Shown: positions 50,288 through 61,503 of the stretch, one piece after another
Position numbering within the stretch: the stretch's first letter is position 1
How the letters are laid out: each line of letters starts with the position of its first letter
Source: Phaffia rhodozyma
Taxonomy: Eukaryota; Basidiomycota; Tremellomycetes; Cystofilobasidiales; Mrakiaceae
Assembly: GCA_014706385.1 (NCBI GenBank)
Contig: JACGZH010000009.1
Coordinates: 868,001 to 932,000 of the forward strand
Direction of reading: 5' to 3'
DNA: 64,000 bases
Position numbers and translations under genes: made by a program
The notes under the pieces: model-generated
Seen by the model: the letters and a program-made list of their open reading frames with translations, nothing else
Database searches by the model: none
Told to the model about the DNA's origin: nothing

Positions 50288-52291
50288 ATGTCCTCGTATA
50301 ACTCTCATCGTCAGTCTGACCCGTCGGCTTCAATCCCTCTCATATCGCTCTCTGCTAGCTCTGGACAGTCAGGCCAGCGTTCTCGCCCTCATTCCAAAGA
50401 TTACGCTTCGTCCGTGCGGACTCGTCCGGAAAGCGCACAGTTGAATCGGCCTGGTCAGTCTACTCGGCAATCAGCCTACAGAGATCACCCGGAGGAGGAG
50501 GAGGAAGAAGACGAAAGGGAAGTCTATGGCGCACCAGAAGGGGAAGGCGATGGTTGGGATATCTACGCTGGTTCGTTTTGTTCCCGTTTCTTCTTCTCTT
50601 CAGTCGTCCAGGCCAGCTTTGGTTGCCTGGCCTGTGTATGCCGGAAATACAACATACACGCTCACTTATATACATTCTTCCACGTGTTGCAACAGATTTC
50701 AACAATGCCGGACCAAGGTACAACACCCGTTCACACCTTGCTCCGGGCATTGAGGGCGAGCGATTCGTTTCTTCCACTCGTAATCAACGGTAAGTTCCAA
50801 CAGGCTAGAATTCTCACAGTCTCGAATTTATCCTTGACGTGTATAGATACATTCTTCATACGAATCTTGAAGGCCGACCAGCAGCCGGCCAGGATCGTCA
50901 ATGTACAACACACCGCTCCTGTATGGGGCTGGTCAACCTCATCAGACTCCAAAAGGCCCAAATTCCACGACAGGATCTCAGTCAATGGCTTCTCTCCTGC
51001 CGTCACAAGAGAGAGGCAGATCGCATTATGGAAAATATGCTGCTAGTGAATTCTCACAAGGTGGAAAGCCGGCGAGCAACGCCGAGATGCAAATCTCGGA
51101 GTTAGTAACCGTACCCGTTCTGGGAGCAGAGTGAGTGCTTTAATCGTCTCTTTCCGCTTGTTCTTCCAACAAGACTGGAATCCTTACTCTTGCTCTGCTT
51201 ATCAGATGGAAGAAGGAGGAATTACATAGCTTGACCAAAAAGAGTCGAAAAGAAGACTCTGCGCTGAAGAGGAAACGAAAGTGGCGAGCATTTACTCGGG
51301 ATGAAGATCGTGGAAGGTATTGTTGTGGACTGAGTCTAAGACAGTTGCTCCTTTACAGCACAGGTGTCCTCATTATCATGTTTGTCTTCTCTTTCCACTT
51401 CTATCTCATGTGTAATTATAATTGGAAACTTATTTGCTCCTGTTCGTCGGATACTAGCATGGCGATCATGTTGTACTTCCTCATCCCTCGGGTTCCTAGC
51501 TTCAGCTGGGCAGAATCGGATCCATTCACCATCCCTACCGGCTTGGACAACACATCCGCTGTATTCAGTCGGACTCCTGCCAACTTCACCTTTCCCGCCA
51601 CTTTGAACCTCCAAGGTTTGAGACTTTATCCTAAGTTTCTTTCGTTCTTCATTTCTATCGCAGAGCAATATGTTGACTCTAAATTCCCATAAACAGCCGA
51701 CACCAAAGCGACTTATATCCCAATCACTTTCAAGTCGATCACCGCTCGGCTGTATGATCTGAGCACCGACAAGCAAGTTGGCACAGGTGTATGGAAGGGC
51801 ACAATGCCTGCCAAGAAGCTGTTCCCATTCTCCATGAATGTCACTTTCTCATACGAAGGTTACAACTCTACGGATCCTACCTGTGTGTTTTACAAAGTTT
51901 CTGTTACTTGTTTGCATGTCTCTTGGTTCATCTTCGTACCGGGCCTAGTTCGTACTAAGCACAACGTCGAATGAATGTCTGCAGGGTTATCATTCTACGA
52001 TGCATGTGCGCATATCTATCCAGGTACAAACAGGACTACATTCGACATTCGAATGGTAATCGATATGAAAGCTGTTGGCGTGGTTGGCACTCGATCGGAT
52101 CGAACCTCAATTGAAGATATCACCTGCCCGTAAGTTGTTTATTGTTTTCTTTTATTCTATCATTTTCTTGTTTCTTCACTTCTCTCTTTGTTCGGTATCT
52201 GCTCTCAATTATCCGGCTGAGTTCTAAAATGTTTGTTGTATTTTCACGTGTTTAAACTCTTAGGTACGAGCTGGCTTCGACAAGTGTCTAA
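50288..52291 (+). CDS. Single-pass membrane protein with probable LEA14-like domain
   Basis: Architecture is a cytosolic disordered N-terminus, one transmembrane helix and an extracytoplasmic beta-rich domain. Exons: 50288-50570, an exon starting near 50701 and ending near 50791, an exon from about 50870 to 51131, then 51206 onward through the membrane segment, with later exons to the TAA at 52289-52291. The N-terminal part has a Glu-rich run and ends in a strongly basic stretch (DSALKRKRKWRAF). The helix follows (LLLYSTGVLIIMFVFSFHFY), then a YFLIPRVPSF motif. The outer domain includes FTFPATLNLQADTKATYIP, ITARLYDLSTDKQVGTGVW and NVTFSYEGYNSTDPT, similar in pattern to LEA14/Tag1-like domains of fungal vacuolar or plasma-membrane proteins. 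An intron inside the membrane region (about 51414-51459) is possible but not proven. Function is unknown. Confidence 0.65.
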
Positions 52292-52799
52292 TCAGGTATA
52301 GTATCCTCTTCTTCCTCCTCATACAAGTCAGTGGTTTTGTCCAAGCACTCGAAACTGTATACTCGATTATGATAGAATCCTCTTCCTTCCCTCTCTTTGC
52401 TTCTCTCTGAAGTCAACCGTTTTGTACTCTGCCGAATTTTCTCTTCTTCACCGAACATCGTCGAATGATCTTTTCCCATCTTTACCGAATCTTTCTTTCT
52501 TCTCTGCAGATACCTATTTAAGGATTTATCATACCTTTCAGATTGCATGTAACTTAAACGTCTCAATTCACTAACCACTTGTCGATACAGTATCCCTCTT
52601 ACTATTTGCACTTGGTTTCTTCTTACATCTATTGATCGTCGCCCTCTCCTATATAGGAAACCGTCTTTCTTTTCCTTTCTTTTAGTCCGAAGTTCCTGGT
52701 CCATCTGTCCTTTCCTTTCTTTTCTCATTTGTTTCCTTTGTATAAAGAACGCCGATGTCACTCAATTAATCTCATGCAGAATGGAGATAATCATAAGAA
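52292..52799. other. Convergent 3' region between LEA-like gene and histone deacetylase
   Basis: About 500 bp, T-rich on the plus strand. An open minus-strand frame here is basic and low-complexity, and overlaps where both 3' UTRs must lie. I do not accept it as a gene. Confidence 0.45.
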
Positions 52800-55700
52800 C
52801 TAGATGTGTTGACTTGATCCGTCGGGATGACGTCCAAGTTCAGATTCAGGCGCAGGCGCAGGCACAGACACAGACACGGGCGCAGGAGCAGGTATGGGTG
52901 CAGAAGCCGGCTTAGGAAACTTTAGAATGATTCGTTTAGGAGCAACAGCCGTTGATGTCGTTGATGTCGTTGAAGGCTGAGTAGCGATAGTCGTTGGTGT
53001 TGATGTAGAGTAGATAGAGTCAGAGTCGGGTTTGGGGTCAAGTTTGAGATTAGAAAATTCAGAGATTGGTTGAGCGAGGATGATCCTCTTTGGCTCCGCT
53101 TTAGTTGTCTTGGTTGGCTTGACCGTCTCTTCCTCTTCCTCTTCTGATGATGATGATGACGATGAGGATGAGGAGGAGGAAGAGGAAGAGGAGCAAGATA
53201 TATGCTCTTCTTTCTGATCTGTTGTGATGACTCGTTCCTGAGCCTTCACATCGACCTTGACCGCCCCTCTCGCAACTGCCGCTCCTCTCGTCCTCAATAC
53301 TCGTTTCTCAGCCACATCTCTCATTCCTCCAAATTTTGGAATCGGCGGAGGAGGTTGTGGGAAACTCGGATGGGACTCAATTGAGTTTAGAATCGTTAGT
53401 GATCGAGTTAGCCAAGACAGAGAAGCGAGTTCAGGTGTCAATGGCGCTGGGATTGGTTGAGCCAGAGCTGATGGTTGAGATCGGGTTGTTCTGCGAGAAG
53501 TTGGCAGTCGGGTCGCTTTCTCAAGCTATGTATTTTGGTCTGATCATTTTAGCTACGTTCCAAGACATGAGATGTAGAACAAGAAAGAACAGAGAGGATT
53601 TTCCTTACCTTGCTCAGACAGCTAGAGCTCCACCAGTCCTCCCCGTTCAACCTTCCTTGTTCTTCTAGCGTCATTCCTACCAAACTGCTCAATACTCCAC
53701 TCATCAATGCCTTGTCTCCATAGCCACCTTCAAGTACACTAATAACTCTCCCAAGGGCATGCTCTTTTGCAAATTTGAATGTGTCTGAATGAAATTGGGA
53801 GTAGAATGATACCTGTTCGGTGAGAAATTTTAGAGTATCATGCGACAGATCAGTTCGGAATGTAGGTTGAGCCATGTCTGTCTACTTTTCGGAAAAGGTG
53901 GGAAGGAAGAAAAATACGGACAGGGACGTTGCATCCGTGACGTTGCATGCCAGGCAACTCATGCTGATTCGCGTCAAATCCAGCGCTATATTCATATTTT
54001 TAAGCCAGCATTTAAACACCAAATTAGGAATAGAGGATGTGAAAAGGATGAACTGAATAACAAGGAATGATCCATCACAATAGTATGATATGACGAACCT
54101 GATAAACACTAATGTTTTCTCTGGTACACCTCCTGTCTTGAGCAAGAACTGTTGAGCTTTATCGAGTAATACTTTGTACCTTGGGTAACATCGATCATAG
54201 AAATCATTGGGGGAATTATACGGAGACAAGTGGATGTTTTCTCTAAGAATGACATGCAGTTGTTGTTCTATCGTCAGTCAAAAGATTCGCTGATGTGTTA
54301 CGGTAGAAACGTACATAAATTGACCATGGGCCGCCAGGGAGACCGAAGCGTCTTTGACGCGCTCAGCATTCCCATCTTCGCAAGGAAAGCTTTCCTGCCG
54401 TCACAAAGGTAATCACGAATGAGCAGATCTTCCGTCAGTCGATGCATGATCAGAGACCAATCTGCCAATGATAGCTCTTAGCATTGACACCTACGATATC
54501 ATGCAAGCTCCCATAGAAGAATTTGAGTCCTCTGGCTGTAGAGCTCGGCGGTTTGCCGCCGGCTACCAGAAGCTCCTCTAAATGTGTCTCAGCATTTATT
54601 CGGTAGATGATGTCTTGAGTACCGTTCCCATGATGAAGGTCTATTGAGAAGACGCATAGGTTCAACAAGCAGACAGTGAGCATCAGATTAGTAGGACATA
54701 GAGGCAGGTCGAGGGACGCGGAGATCGTAAGGGATGTTATACGAACCAATATCAAGGATGATCACTCGATCTATTCCGTGCTTCAAATGAGCTAAGTATC
54801 AAACCATTCGACGAGACAAACGAAACACGCATATGAGCTGTTGTTATTCCTTCTTCCGAGCACGTGCGACCGAAGATTCGAAATGATATGTTCTCACCAT
54901 GTGCCGCTCCTACCAAGACATTATTGACAAAACAGAATCCCATAGGAGTTTCTTGAGAGCAATGATGGCCAGGCGGACGGATAGCACAGAAAGCTTGGGT
55001 TGTCTTAATTTGTTTGCTGTTGGCTTCTTCGGGAAGGGGCGCTTTGTTGGTTCGTGTCTCGACATTGGTGTTGGATATGACGAGGTCAACACTTTGGATG
55101 ACGGTTGACAAGGCGCCTTCAATTGCTTCAAGCGATTCTGAGCATACTGTCGAGACACAAGGTCATGACCTGTTTATTTAGTCCTTCTCTAAACGACTCA
55201 GACTAAGACCAAATAGAGAGGAATCAGTACCTACAGTATAGATCCAACTGAGGCAGATCTTCTGGTATTTCACTCTCTTTTTTGAGTATCTTGTCCTCGG
55301 TACACTTTACCCATTCGACTAGTTTTTCGAGATAGTTTGCTTCGATCTTTCCGGTAGTAACATTGGAATTTGAGGGAGCATGAATGAATTTGACCGCCGG
55401 AGAAAGAATCAAGTTGTCGGTTGGAGGATCAGAAAAGACAAGCTGGGGAATTCGAGAGAGAGGCGAGGGGAGCGGCAGAATCGACGAAGGCGCTGAGGAA
55501 GAGGTGGAAAGGTTTAGGCCTTGAAGTTGATTGATTAAGTCCTGTTCTTTGCTGTCTGCGGTGGAAGATGGATCCGACCTTAGAGGCTCGACTCTGATTT
55601 CAATTGGATTGATAGGCTGAGTTGAGACGAGGTGTTCAAGTCGGGCAACGGCAGCAGAGATACCAACGTAGATTGCTCGAAGTCTAGCCGGGCGCTCGAC

Positions 55701-55808
55701 GATATTGGAAAGGGATATCTTCGATGAAGGTCGATTGAACTGATGCTTCTGGCACCTAGGCTGTAGGAACACGGCTGGAGGAGGGGAGATGGTATTGAGC
55801 ATAGCCAT
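52800..55808 (-). CDS. Histone deacetylase, class II HOS3-like
   Basis: A zinc-dependent lysine deacetylase, probably cytosolic or at the bud neck as for Hos3, although substrates cannot be inferred. The start is at the ATG near 55808 (MAMLNTISPPPAVFLQP); an upstream exon is possible. Visible domain order: NIVERPARLRAIYVGISAAV, then DLYLCSESLEAIEGALSTV, AFCAIRPPGHHCSQETPMGF with the catalytic His pair, and FVNNVLVGAAH. Next are VIILDIDLHHGNGTQDI with the zinc-ligand Asp and His, ENIHLSPYNSPNDFYDRCYP, SAGFDANQHELPGMQRHG and RVISVLEGGYGD. The C-terminal extension of about 210 residues has a poly-Ser and poly-Glu run, then a tail of Pro/Ala/Val repeats. Most family motifs occur in order; I did not fix every intron. 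An ACGCGT lies just upstream of the start. Confidence 0.88.
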
Positions 55809-56573
55809 GTTTGAGGTGTCCTTGCTAGAACAGCGTGGGCTGATTGAACGTTGTGGTCGCAATGTACCTTTGACGCGTCAGTCCGAAAAAGCGCGTCTGG
55901 TCGTTGGCTGCATTGACTGTGTTCTCTCACCAGGCTCATTCTGCTAGGTACCCTATTCTAAGGAAGCGTCCATGTTTGTGTCGGCATCATATTTGGAGCT
56001 CATATTGTTGTTATTTGAGTGAACAACCACCTCGCGAGGCTGTTGTGTTGTTTCTTGCTCACTGCATTACTCAAATAACATACATTCAGGTTTGCTGTAT
56101 TTTCCTTTCCGTATTGTAGCTCACGTCTTGATCTCATCCCTCATCACTGAGCCTATCTGATCTCACTGTATCTGCCTTTGATGATACAAGCCATATTCTT
56201 CTAAAAACGAAAACGACTGCCTATCACTTCTCCGAACTCCACTGAGAATATATTGGAATATCCGGACGTGTCGGATGTCATTGGAAGGGATGGAAGGTTT
56301 GCTGACCGAGGGATCTTCATGTAGAGAGGCAACTCGGAGTTAGGGTTATATCTTATCTTTCGGCTCCCGGCTCCGGCCTCAACGGAGCTCTCCATGTCCT
56401 CCGCTTATCTCGTATGATCCAAACGGGCATCTCTATCCTCACCTTCATTTAAACACCTTGTATAGAACCGTTAATCTTTGTTTTTCTTTCTTTTTTCGTT
56501 GCTCCTTATCCCATTCATCACTTACAACTTTCAACTAGATCACGTTTCCACTCTTCACCAAAAACAAACAGAC
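55809..56573. promoter_or_regulatory. Divergent intergenic region HOS3-like / urate oxidase
   Basis: About 765 bp between divergent starts. It contains one ACGCGT MluI box near 55873 on the deacetylase side and a CA/CT-rich leader before 56574. A short frame at 56200-56395 shows nothing recognisable. Confidence 0.4.
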
Positions 56574-58280
56574 ATGTCCGATACTCAAGAAGACCTTGGT
56601 TTCCTTTCCTCTGCTCGATACGGAAAGGATCTCGTCCGAGTGGCCAGAGTAGTTCGAACCCCCGCTGCAGATGGCAAGCCTGCTAAACAAGAGGGTGAGA
56701 CTATTCTCGCCTATGATCTTTATTCGATCTCTCAGCATACTGACGCAAAACCTTGTCGAACGGATGCTGGCCACAGTCGTCGAGTATGTTGTTCGAGCTC
56801 TTCTCGAAGGTGATTTCGCCGAGAGCTACGACGCTGCGGACAATACCCGAATCGTTGCTACTGATTCTAGTACGTTGTTCATCACAAGTGATTTGCGTTG
56901 TCTCTCGGTCGAAAGATGCTCCTCTGATAAGATCTTTTGTATGTATGAGAACAGTCAAGAACACTACCTATATCATGGCAAAGGTCTCGCCTCATGTGAT
57001 GACCCCAGAGTTGTTTGCTCTTCATCTTGGAACTCATTTCGTTACTGTACGTCCTGTTTGGTATCGCTCTAAATCTTGGGCAAATCCATAGAAACTGATA
57101 AGGAAGCCATCTATGGAATTTCGGTTCTGCTGAGTAGAAGTACAGTCACATTCAGAAGGCCCACATCGATATCCAATCCCTCCGATGGTCTAGAATCGAT
57201 GTATGTGTATACATAGCGTTTCACTGTTCGTTGTAGATACTGACCTGTTGTATCTTACTTCATGCATTTCTTTCGAAATAAAGGTTCAAGATATCGGAGC
57301 ACACCCACACTCTTTCGTTCGAGACGGAGACGAGAAGCGTGTCGTATCCGTGGTGGTCGATGGAACATCAACGGACGACATCACAGCAATCGTCAAGAGT
57401 GGAGTTAAAGATCTCTTGGTCTTGAAGACGGCGGGAAGTTCTTTCACCAACTTTTTACGAGACGAATTCACCACGTTGCCTGGTTCGTTTCTTTCTGCCT
57501 TTGCTTCATCTCCAACCAACCGAGCTTTATTGACTTTCTTCCATTTTTCGCGCATATTTCTTGAACCTCAATCAATCCAGAGGTGGACGACCGAATTTTC
57601 TCGACTTCAATCACTTGCGATTACACTGTAACGCTTCCACCAAACATCCCGCTCACTATCGATAATCTAAACAAGATTGGCGCGGAGGTGCAATTCGAGA
57701 AGGTCCGTTGTTTCCCTTTAACCATACTGATTAGGTTTCAGTGAATGTTCTCAACCCCGTCTGAAAGGAACTAACTGACACCTTCTTTATCTTGCCCACG
57801 GTTCCGCTTATCATCTTGATTTTCCAATGTGCATCATCAGCTGGCGAGCACAGCACGAACCACTACGCTTGAGGTGTTTGCGACGCACGACTCGGCTTCC
57901 GTTCAGGTATGTCCTTAAAGTTTTACTTATTCCTGCAGCCGGCATAACTAATGCGTTTCTGAAATTCATGATTAAGGCTACACTTTACCGAGCCGCTCAG
58001 ACTATCCTATCTAGAGCTTCTCCAATCAAAGAAGTCTTTTATTCGCTGCCCAACAAGCATTATATGTATGTCTCGCATCTCTACATCAAAATTCTGGTAT
58101 AGTAGATGATAGTTCCAAACTGATCGGTCTTGATCATTCTGAATACTCAATGGAAACAGGCCTGTGAACCTCAAACCTTTCAACCTCGAGAACGGAAAAG
58201 GCCGAGAAGGATTGGTAGAGGTGTTTGAGCCAGTGGCTTCGCCTAGTGGATTGATTCAGGCTACGATAACTAGAAAGTGA
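56574..58280 (+). CDS. Urate oxidase (uricase)
   Basis: Oxidises uric acid to 5-hydroxyisourate in purine catabolism, normally in peroxisomes. Nine exons: 56574-56694, 56777-56869, 56955-57046, 57138-57200, 57284-57482, 57581-57702, 57841-57906, 57977-58065, 58160-58280; 321 residues. Motifs are ARYGKDLVRVARVVR (active-site Lys region), ADNTRIVATDSIKNTTYI (catalytic Thr region), LHLGTHFV, AHPHSFVRDGDEKRVVSVVV, LVLKTAGSSFTNFLRDEFTTL, DSASVQATLYRAAQTIL and EVFYSLPNKHYMPVNL. The protein ends GLIQATITRK, so it lacks the C-terminal SKL-type peroxisomal signal found in many fungal uricases; the chain stops several residues before that point. One intron has a GTTCGT donor (57483). A purine permease lies 17 kb to the left. 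Confidence 0.94.
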
Positions 58281-58594
58281 AGGCTGTCTCTTGTCTTTCC
58301 CTTACGCATTTCCTTCTGGGTATCTCTTTATATGTGATGTGACTTTGATATACTATCCTCTGTGACGAACTGCCTCCAAAAGTGTCTGAGTCGAATTGTG
58401 TATCAGGAGAACAAGTGCTTATGAGTGGGAAATAGTGTAACACGCTGTAAATGGTGTAAGACATTTCCGCCGCCTGTCTCCAGAGAGGAACAGGAAAACA
58501 TACGGTTGTTTGTTGGACATACTCACCAAAGATTCACAATTCGTTTAGCCTTCTTTTTCCTCCTCTCTTGTACTCTACACATTCGCTGGGCATC
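58281..58594. other. Intergenic region urate oxidase / EB1
   Basis: About 310 bp holding the uricase 3' UTR and the EB1 promoter and leader. No further feature is seen. Confidence 0.45.
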
Positions 58595-60565
58595 ATGGCT
58601 GGAGAATGTAAGTATCTTTCTTATATCTAGTTCAAATCTTCTCTGGAAATACTAGAAAGGAGAGAGGAAGAGAAGAGATTGAACGAAGAAGAAAGAGGGC
58701 CACACTCTTCTTGGTTGTTTTCCTTTCCCTTTCTGTAGATTTATGGAAACTAACAAGCTGCTTTCCATCTTAAATATCACTGGCTTGTATGTCGGAAATC
58801 TAGCTCGATCAGAACTCATCGCATGGACAAATGACCTCCTTCAAATTAGTTATTCCAAGGTAGAACAGTTTGGAACCGGAGCGGCTTACTGTCAGGTTCG
58901 TTTTTACCTTTACCCTCTTTCTTGACCTGCTTCGTTGTCACTCTCCTGTTCTTCGCGTCACTTGGAGACCGAGCTTGGCATATATCCTGTGTCGTCTTGA
59001 GATCTGTCTACGTTGTGCTCCGGGATCTTCATTATTAGAAGTTCAACTCAGAACGCAGAGTATATGAATGATTGAAAGAGCATACACGGATGCAGATGAG
59101 ATGGTCGGTGACCAGCTCGCCTGTCAGTCGGAAGGTCGCACTTTTGGGTTAATCCTGTAGCTTCAGACAGGATTCTACGATACATTCCTCAATCTGAACG
59201 TTGGTTGTCACTACGAGCTCGCTGGCTAACATTGGATTTACCGACTCATGTCGTTTGGAATTCTTCAACAGATTCTTGACTCTATATTTGGTTAGCTTCA
59301 TTCTTTCACTTTCCAATCAGCTCATTGATAAAACGGTATGTACTAAAACGATATTTAAACACCAACTGTCTGAAAATGATCTTCAGGTGATGTGCCTATG
59401 AGCAGAGTCAAATTCTCTGCTAAGCAGGAATACGAGTACCTAAACAACTTCAAGGTTCTGCAAAAGACTTTCAAAGATCACAAAATCGCGAAGGTCAGTC
59501 TATACCTACAGGCCACCCGTTGTTATTAGTGACCCATCTGCTGATATAAATCTTTTCATGACAATGGCTAAAATAACTCCATTCCTCCCTCTTGATTGGG
59601 GCTTAAAGCCTATTCCAGTTGACCGACTGGTCAAATGCAAGATGCAAGACAACCTCGAGTTCCTCCAGTGGCTTCGCCGATTCCACGACCAATCTTTTGG
59701 CGGAGGGCACTACGACGCCGCTGGCCGCAGAAAGGGAGATGTACCGGCGTTACAGACGTCAACCTCTGCCCCTATCTCCAGGTCAAGTGGAAGTCTGGGG
59801 GGTAGTTCTGGCGCGAGAGCCAAAGCTGCTGGTACGTACTTCCCCAATCTTTTTCTTGAACCAGGTTTAGACAGTGCATGGATGGAGGGTAGATACGTGT
59901 GCGCGCAAGCGAAACCCCAACGAGCGTGTCAGTTCACCGAACTAACTGGGTTGCGTCCATACGGCTTGGTGTTTCGTCGTGTTCTTCTCAGGTTTGCGGC
60001 CTGGATCTTCGATGAGCGGCGCTGCTGCTGAAAGGGTTCATGCGCTCACGGCTGAATTAAACGAGTTGAAAGGATCGGTAGAGGGTCTGGAGACAGAGAG
60101 AGATTTCTACTTTGCCAAGGTAAAATCTGTAACCCGTTGTGCTGAGTGCGACTCACGAGTCAGTTACTAAAAATCTCGTTTTCCCTTCTATTTCGTCTGT
60201 CTTGGCTACGAAACATCGTGCAAACAACAAAACTGCAGCTCCGAGATATCGAGATGATTGTCCAGGAAAAATTGGGTAGCGAGTCAACTCCAGAACTCGA
60301 GAAGGCTACACTTTCAAAGATTCAAGAGATTCTCTACTCTACAGAGGTTCGTTCTTGTCACTGGTGGTCGGCTTCATATGCTCTTCTGTTTGTCCGCAGC
60401 CGGAGACTGATTTAAGAGTTTCTCGCATGTTGTTTTGGGAATCTTCCAATGGACCACATTTGCCGCACACAAATCTAGGAGGGATTTGAGGTGCCCGCTG
60501 ATGCCGAGCTTGTAGGAGAAGAACAACTCCATGATGGTCAGCTTCACGAGGATGAGACCTTCTGA
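58595..60565 (+). CDS. Microtubule plus-end tracking protein EB1 (Mal3/Bim1)
   Basis: Binds growing microtubule ends through an N-terminal calponin-homology domain and recruits partners through its C-terminal EB homology domain. Eight exons: 58595-58607, 58804-58895, 59272-59290, 59387-59493, 59609-59831, 59992-60119, 60239-60346, 60479-60565; 258 residues. The start is supported by MAGESRSELIAWTNDLLQ, aligned with Mal3/EB1. The CH domain continues KVEQFGTGAAYCQILDSIFG, DVPMSRVKFSAKQEYEYLNN and PVDRLVKCKMQDNLEFLQW. A Ser/Gly linker follows. The coiled coil and EBH domain contain LNELKGSVEGLETERDFYFAKLRDIEM. The tail is acidic (HDGQLHEDETF) without the EEY/F end of metazoan EB1. The first exon is 13 nt and the third 19 nt. 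Confidence 0.95.
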
Positions 60566-61503
60566 TCTGGAAAGAAACAAACAACAAAATACACTCCGCG
60601 TTTTTTCTTCTTCTCTTCGTTAACTTCCTTGACACTTGCTTTCGTTCTTCATCATTCTCAACCTCTTTGTTTTCATCTGAACATCGTTCATAATTTTCTT
60701 TCCAAGCTGTCTCAACGATTTCTCACCCTTTTCATTGTTCATCTTGTTGCTCTCTCATCAACAATCTTCAAGGCTGCTCTGGCGTCATCGACCATAATCT
60801 CTTTTTCCTCCTCTTTTCTTGTCATTTCCATTTTCTCTTCTTTTTCTTTCAGGCTACCTCCCATTTATCATGTGACGCGCCTTCTACGCGTACGAACTAT
60901 ACCTCTTTTTTCTTGATCAATTGAATCTTTCCAATCATTACTCCGTTCCTCTTCCGAATTGTTCTATCTCCTGCCATTTTAGAGTGTACGACTCGCACTC
61001 GTAAAGTGTACAGAGACTCGAAATCGCGCCCAGAAGTTGCAATCAAGATAGACCACTCAGCAGGTCACTCTGCAACATCCGACGTCGTTCTCTCGCCCGA
61101 TACGGACGAGAACAATGACGATCCTTAATACGGCTTCAGCCATGTTAACAGAGACGACGGAAGCGCTGAAAGTAGAGCTACGGAAGAATGCTGGCTTCTG
61201 GAAGAGTAGAGTGGCCGTCGTATATTTATTTTATTTTTGATTTTACATACTTAGATAACTAATCCTTGGATTCCAAGGCCTTCCTCACCCTCTTTCTTCG
61301 CCTCTCCCATTTTTCGTTTCCTCCAGCAGATACGACGAAAGTCTCTTCTTTCTTTCCTTCTCTGATCCTCACTACCTCCGAGGATTCTATCTGTCACGAT
61401 TCACTCTCTAGCGTTCCGCTCTTTAAAACCGCGGTTCCTAATCTTCTCAAGCCTAAACATTTACGGTGCCAGTCACACCCACTCTCAGAGGACATACGCA
61501 AAC
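60566..61503. other. Intergenic region EB1 / leucyl-tRNA synthetase
   Basis: About 940 bp without a supported gene. It is T-rich up to about 60,950, with an ACGCGT near 60,887. From 61,260 it becomes a CT-rich leader before the LeuRS ATG. Confidence 0.45.

Noticed and set aside
52288..52761. 157-residue basic frame on the minus strand
   Set aside because: Low-complexity Lys/Arg/Glu sequence in a convergent 3' UTR region, with no motif.
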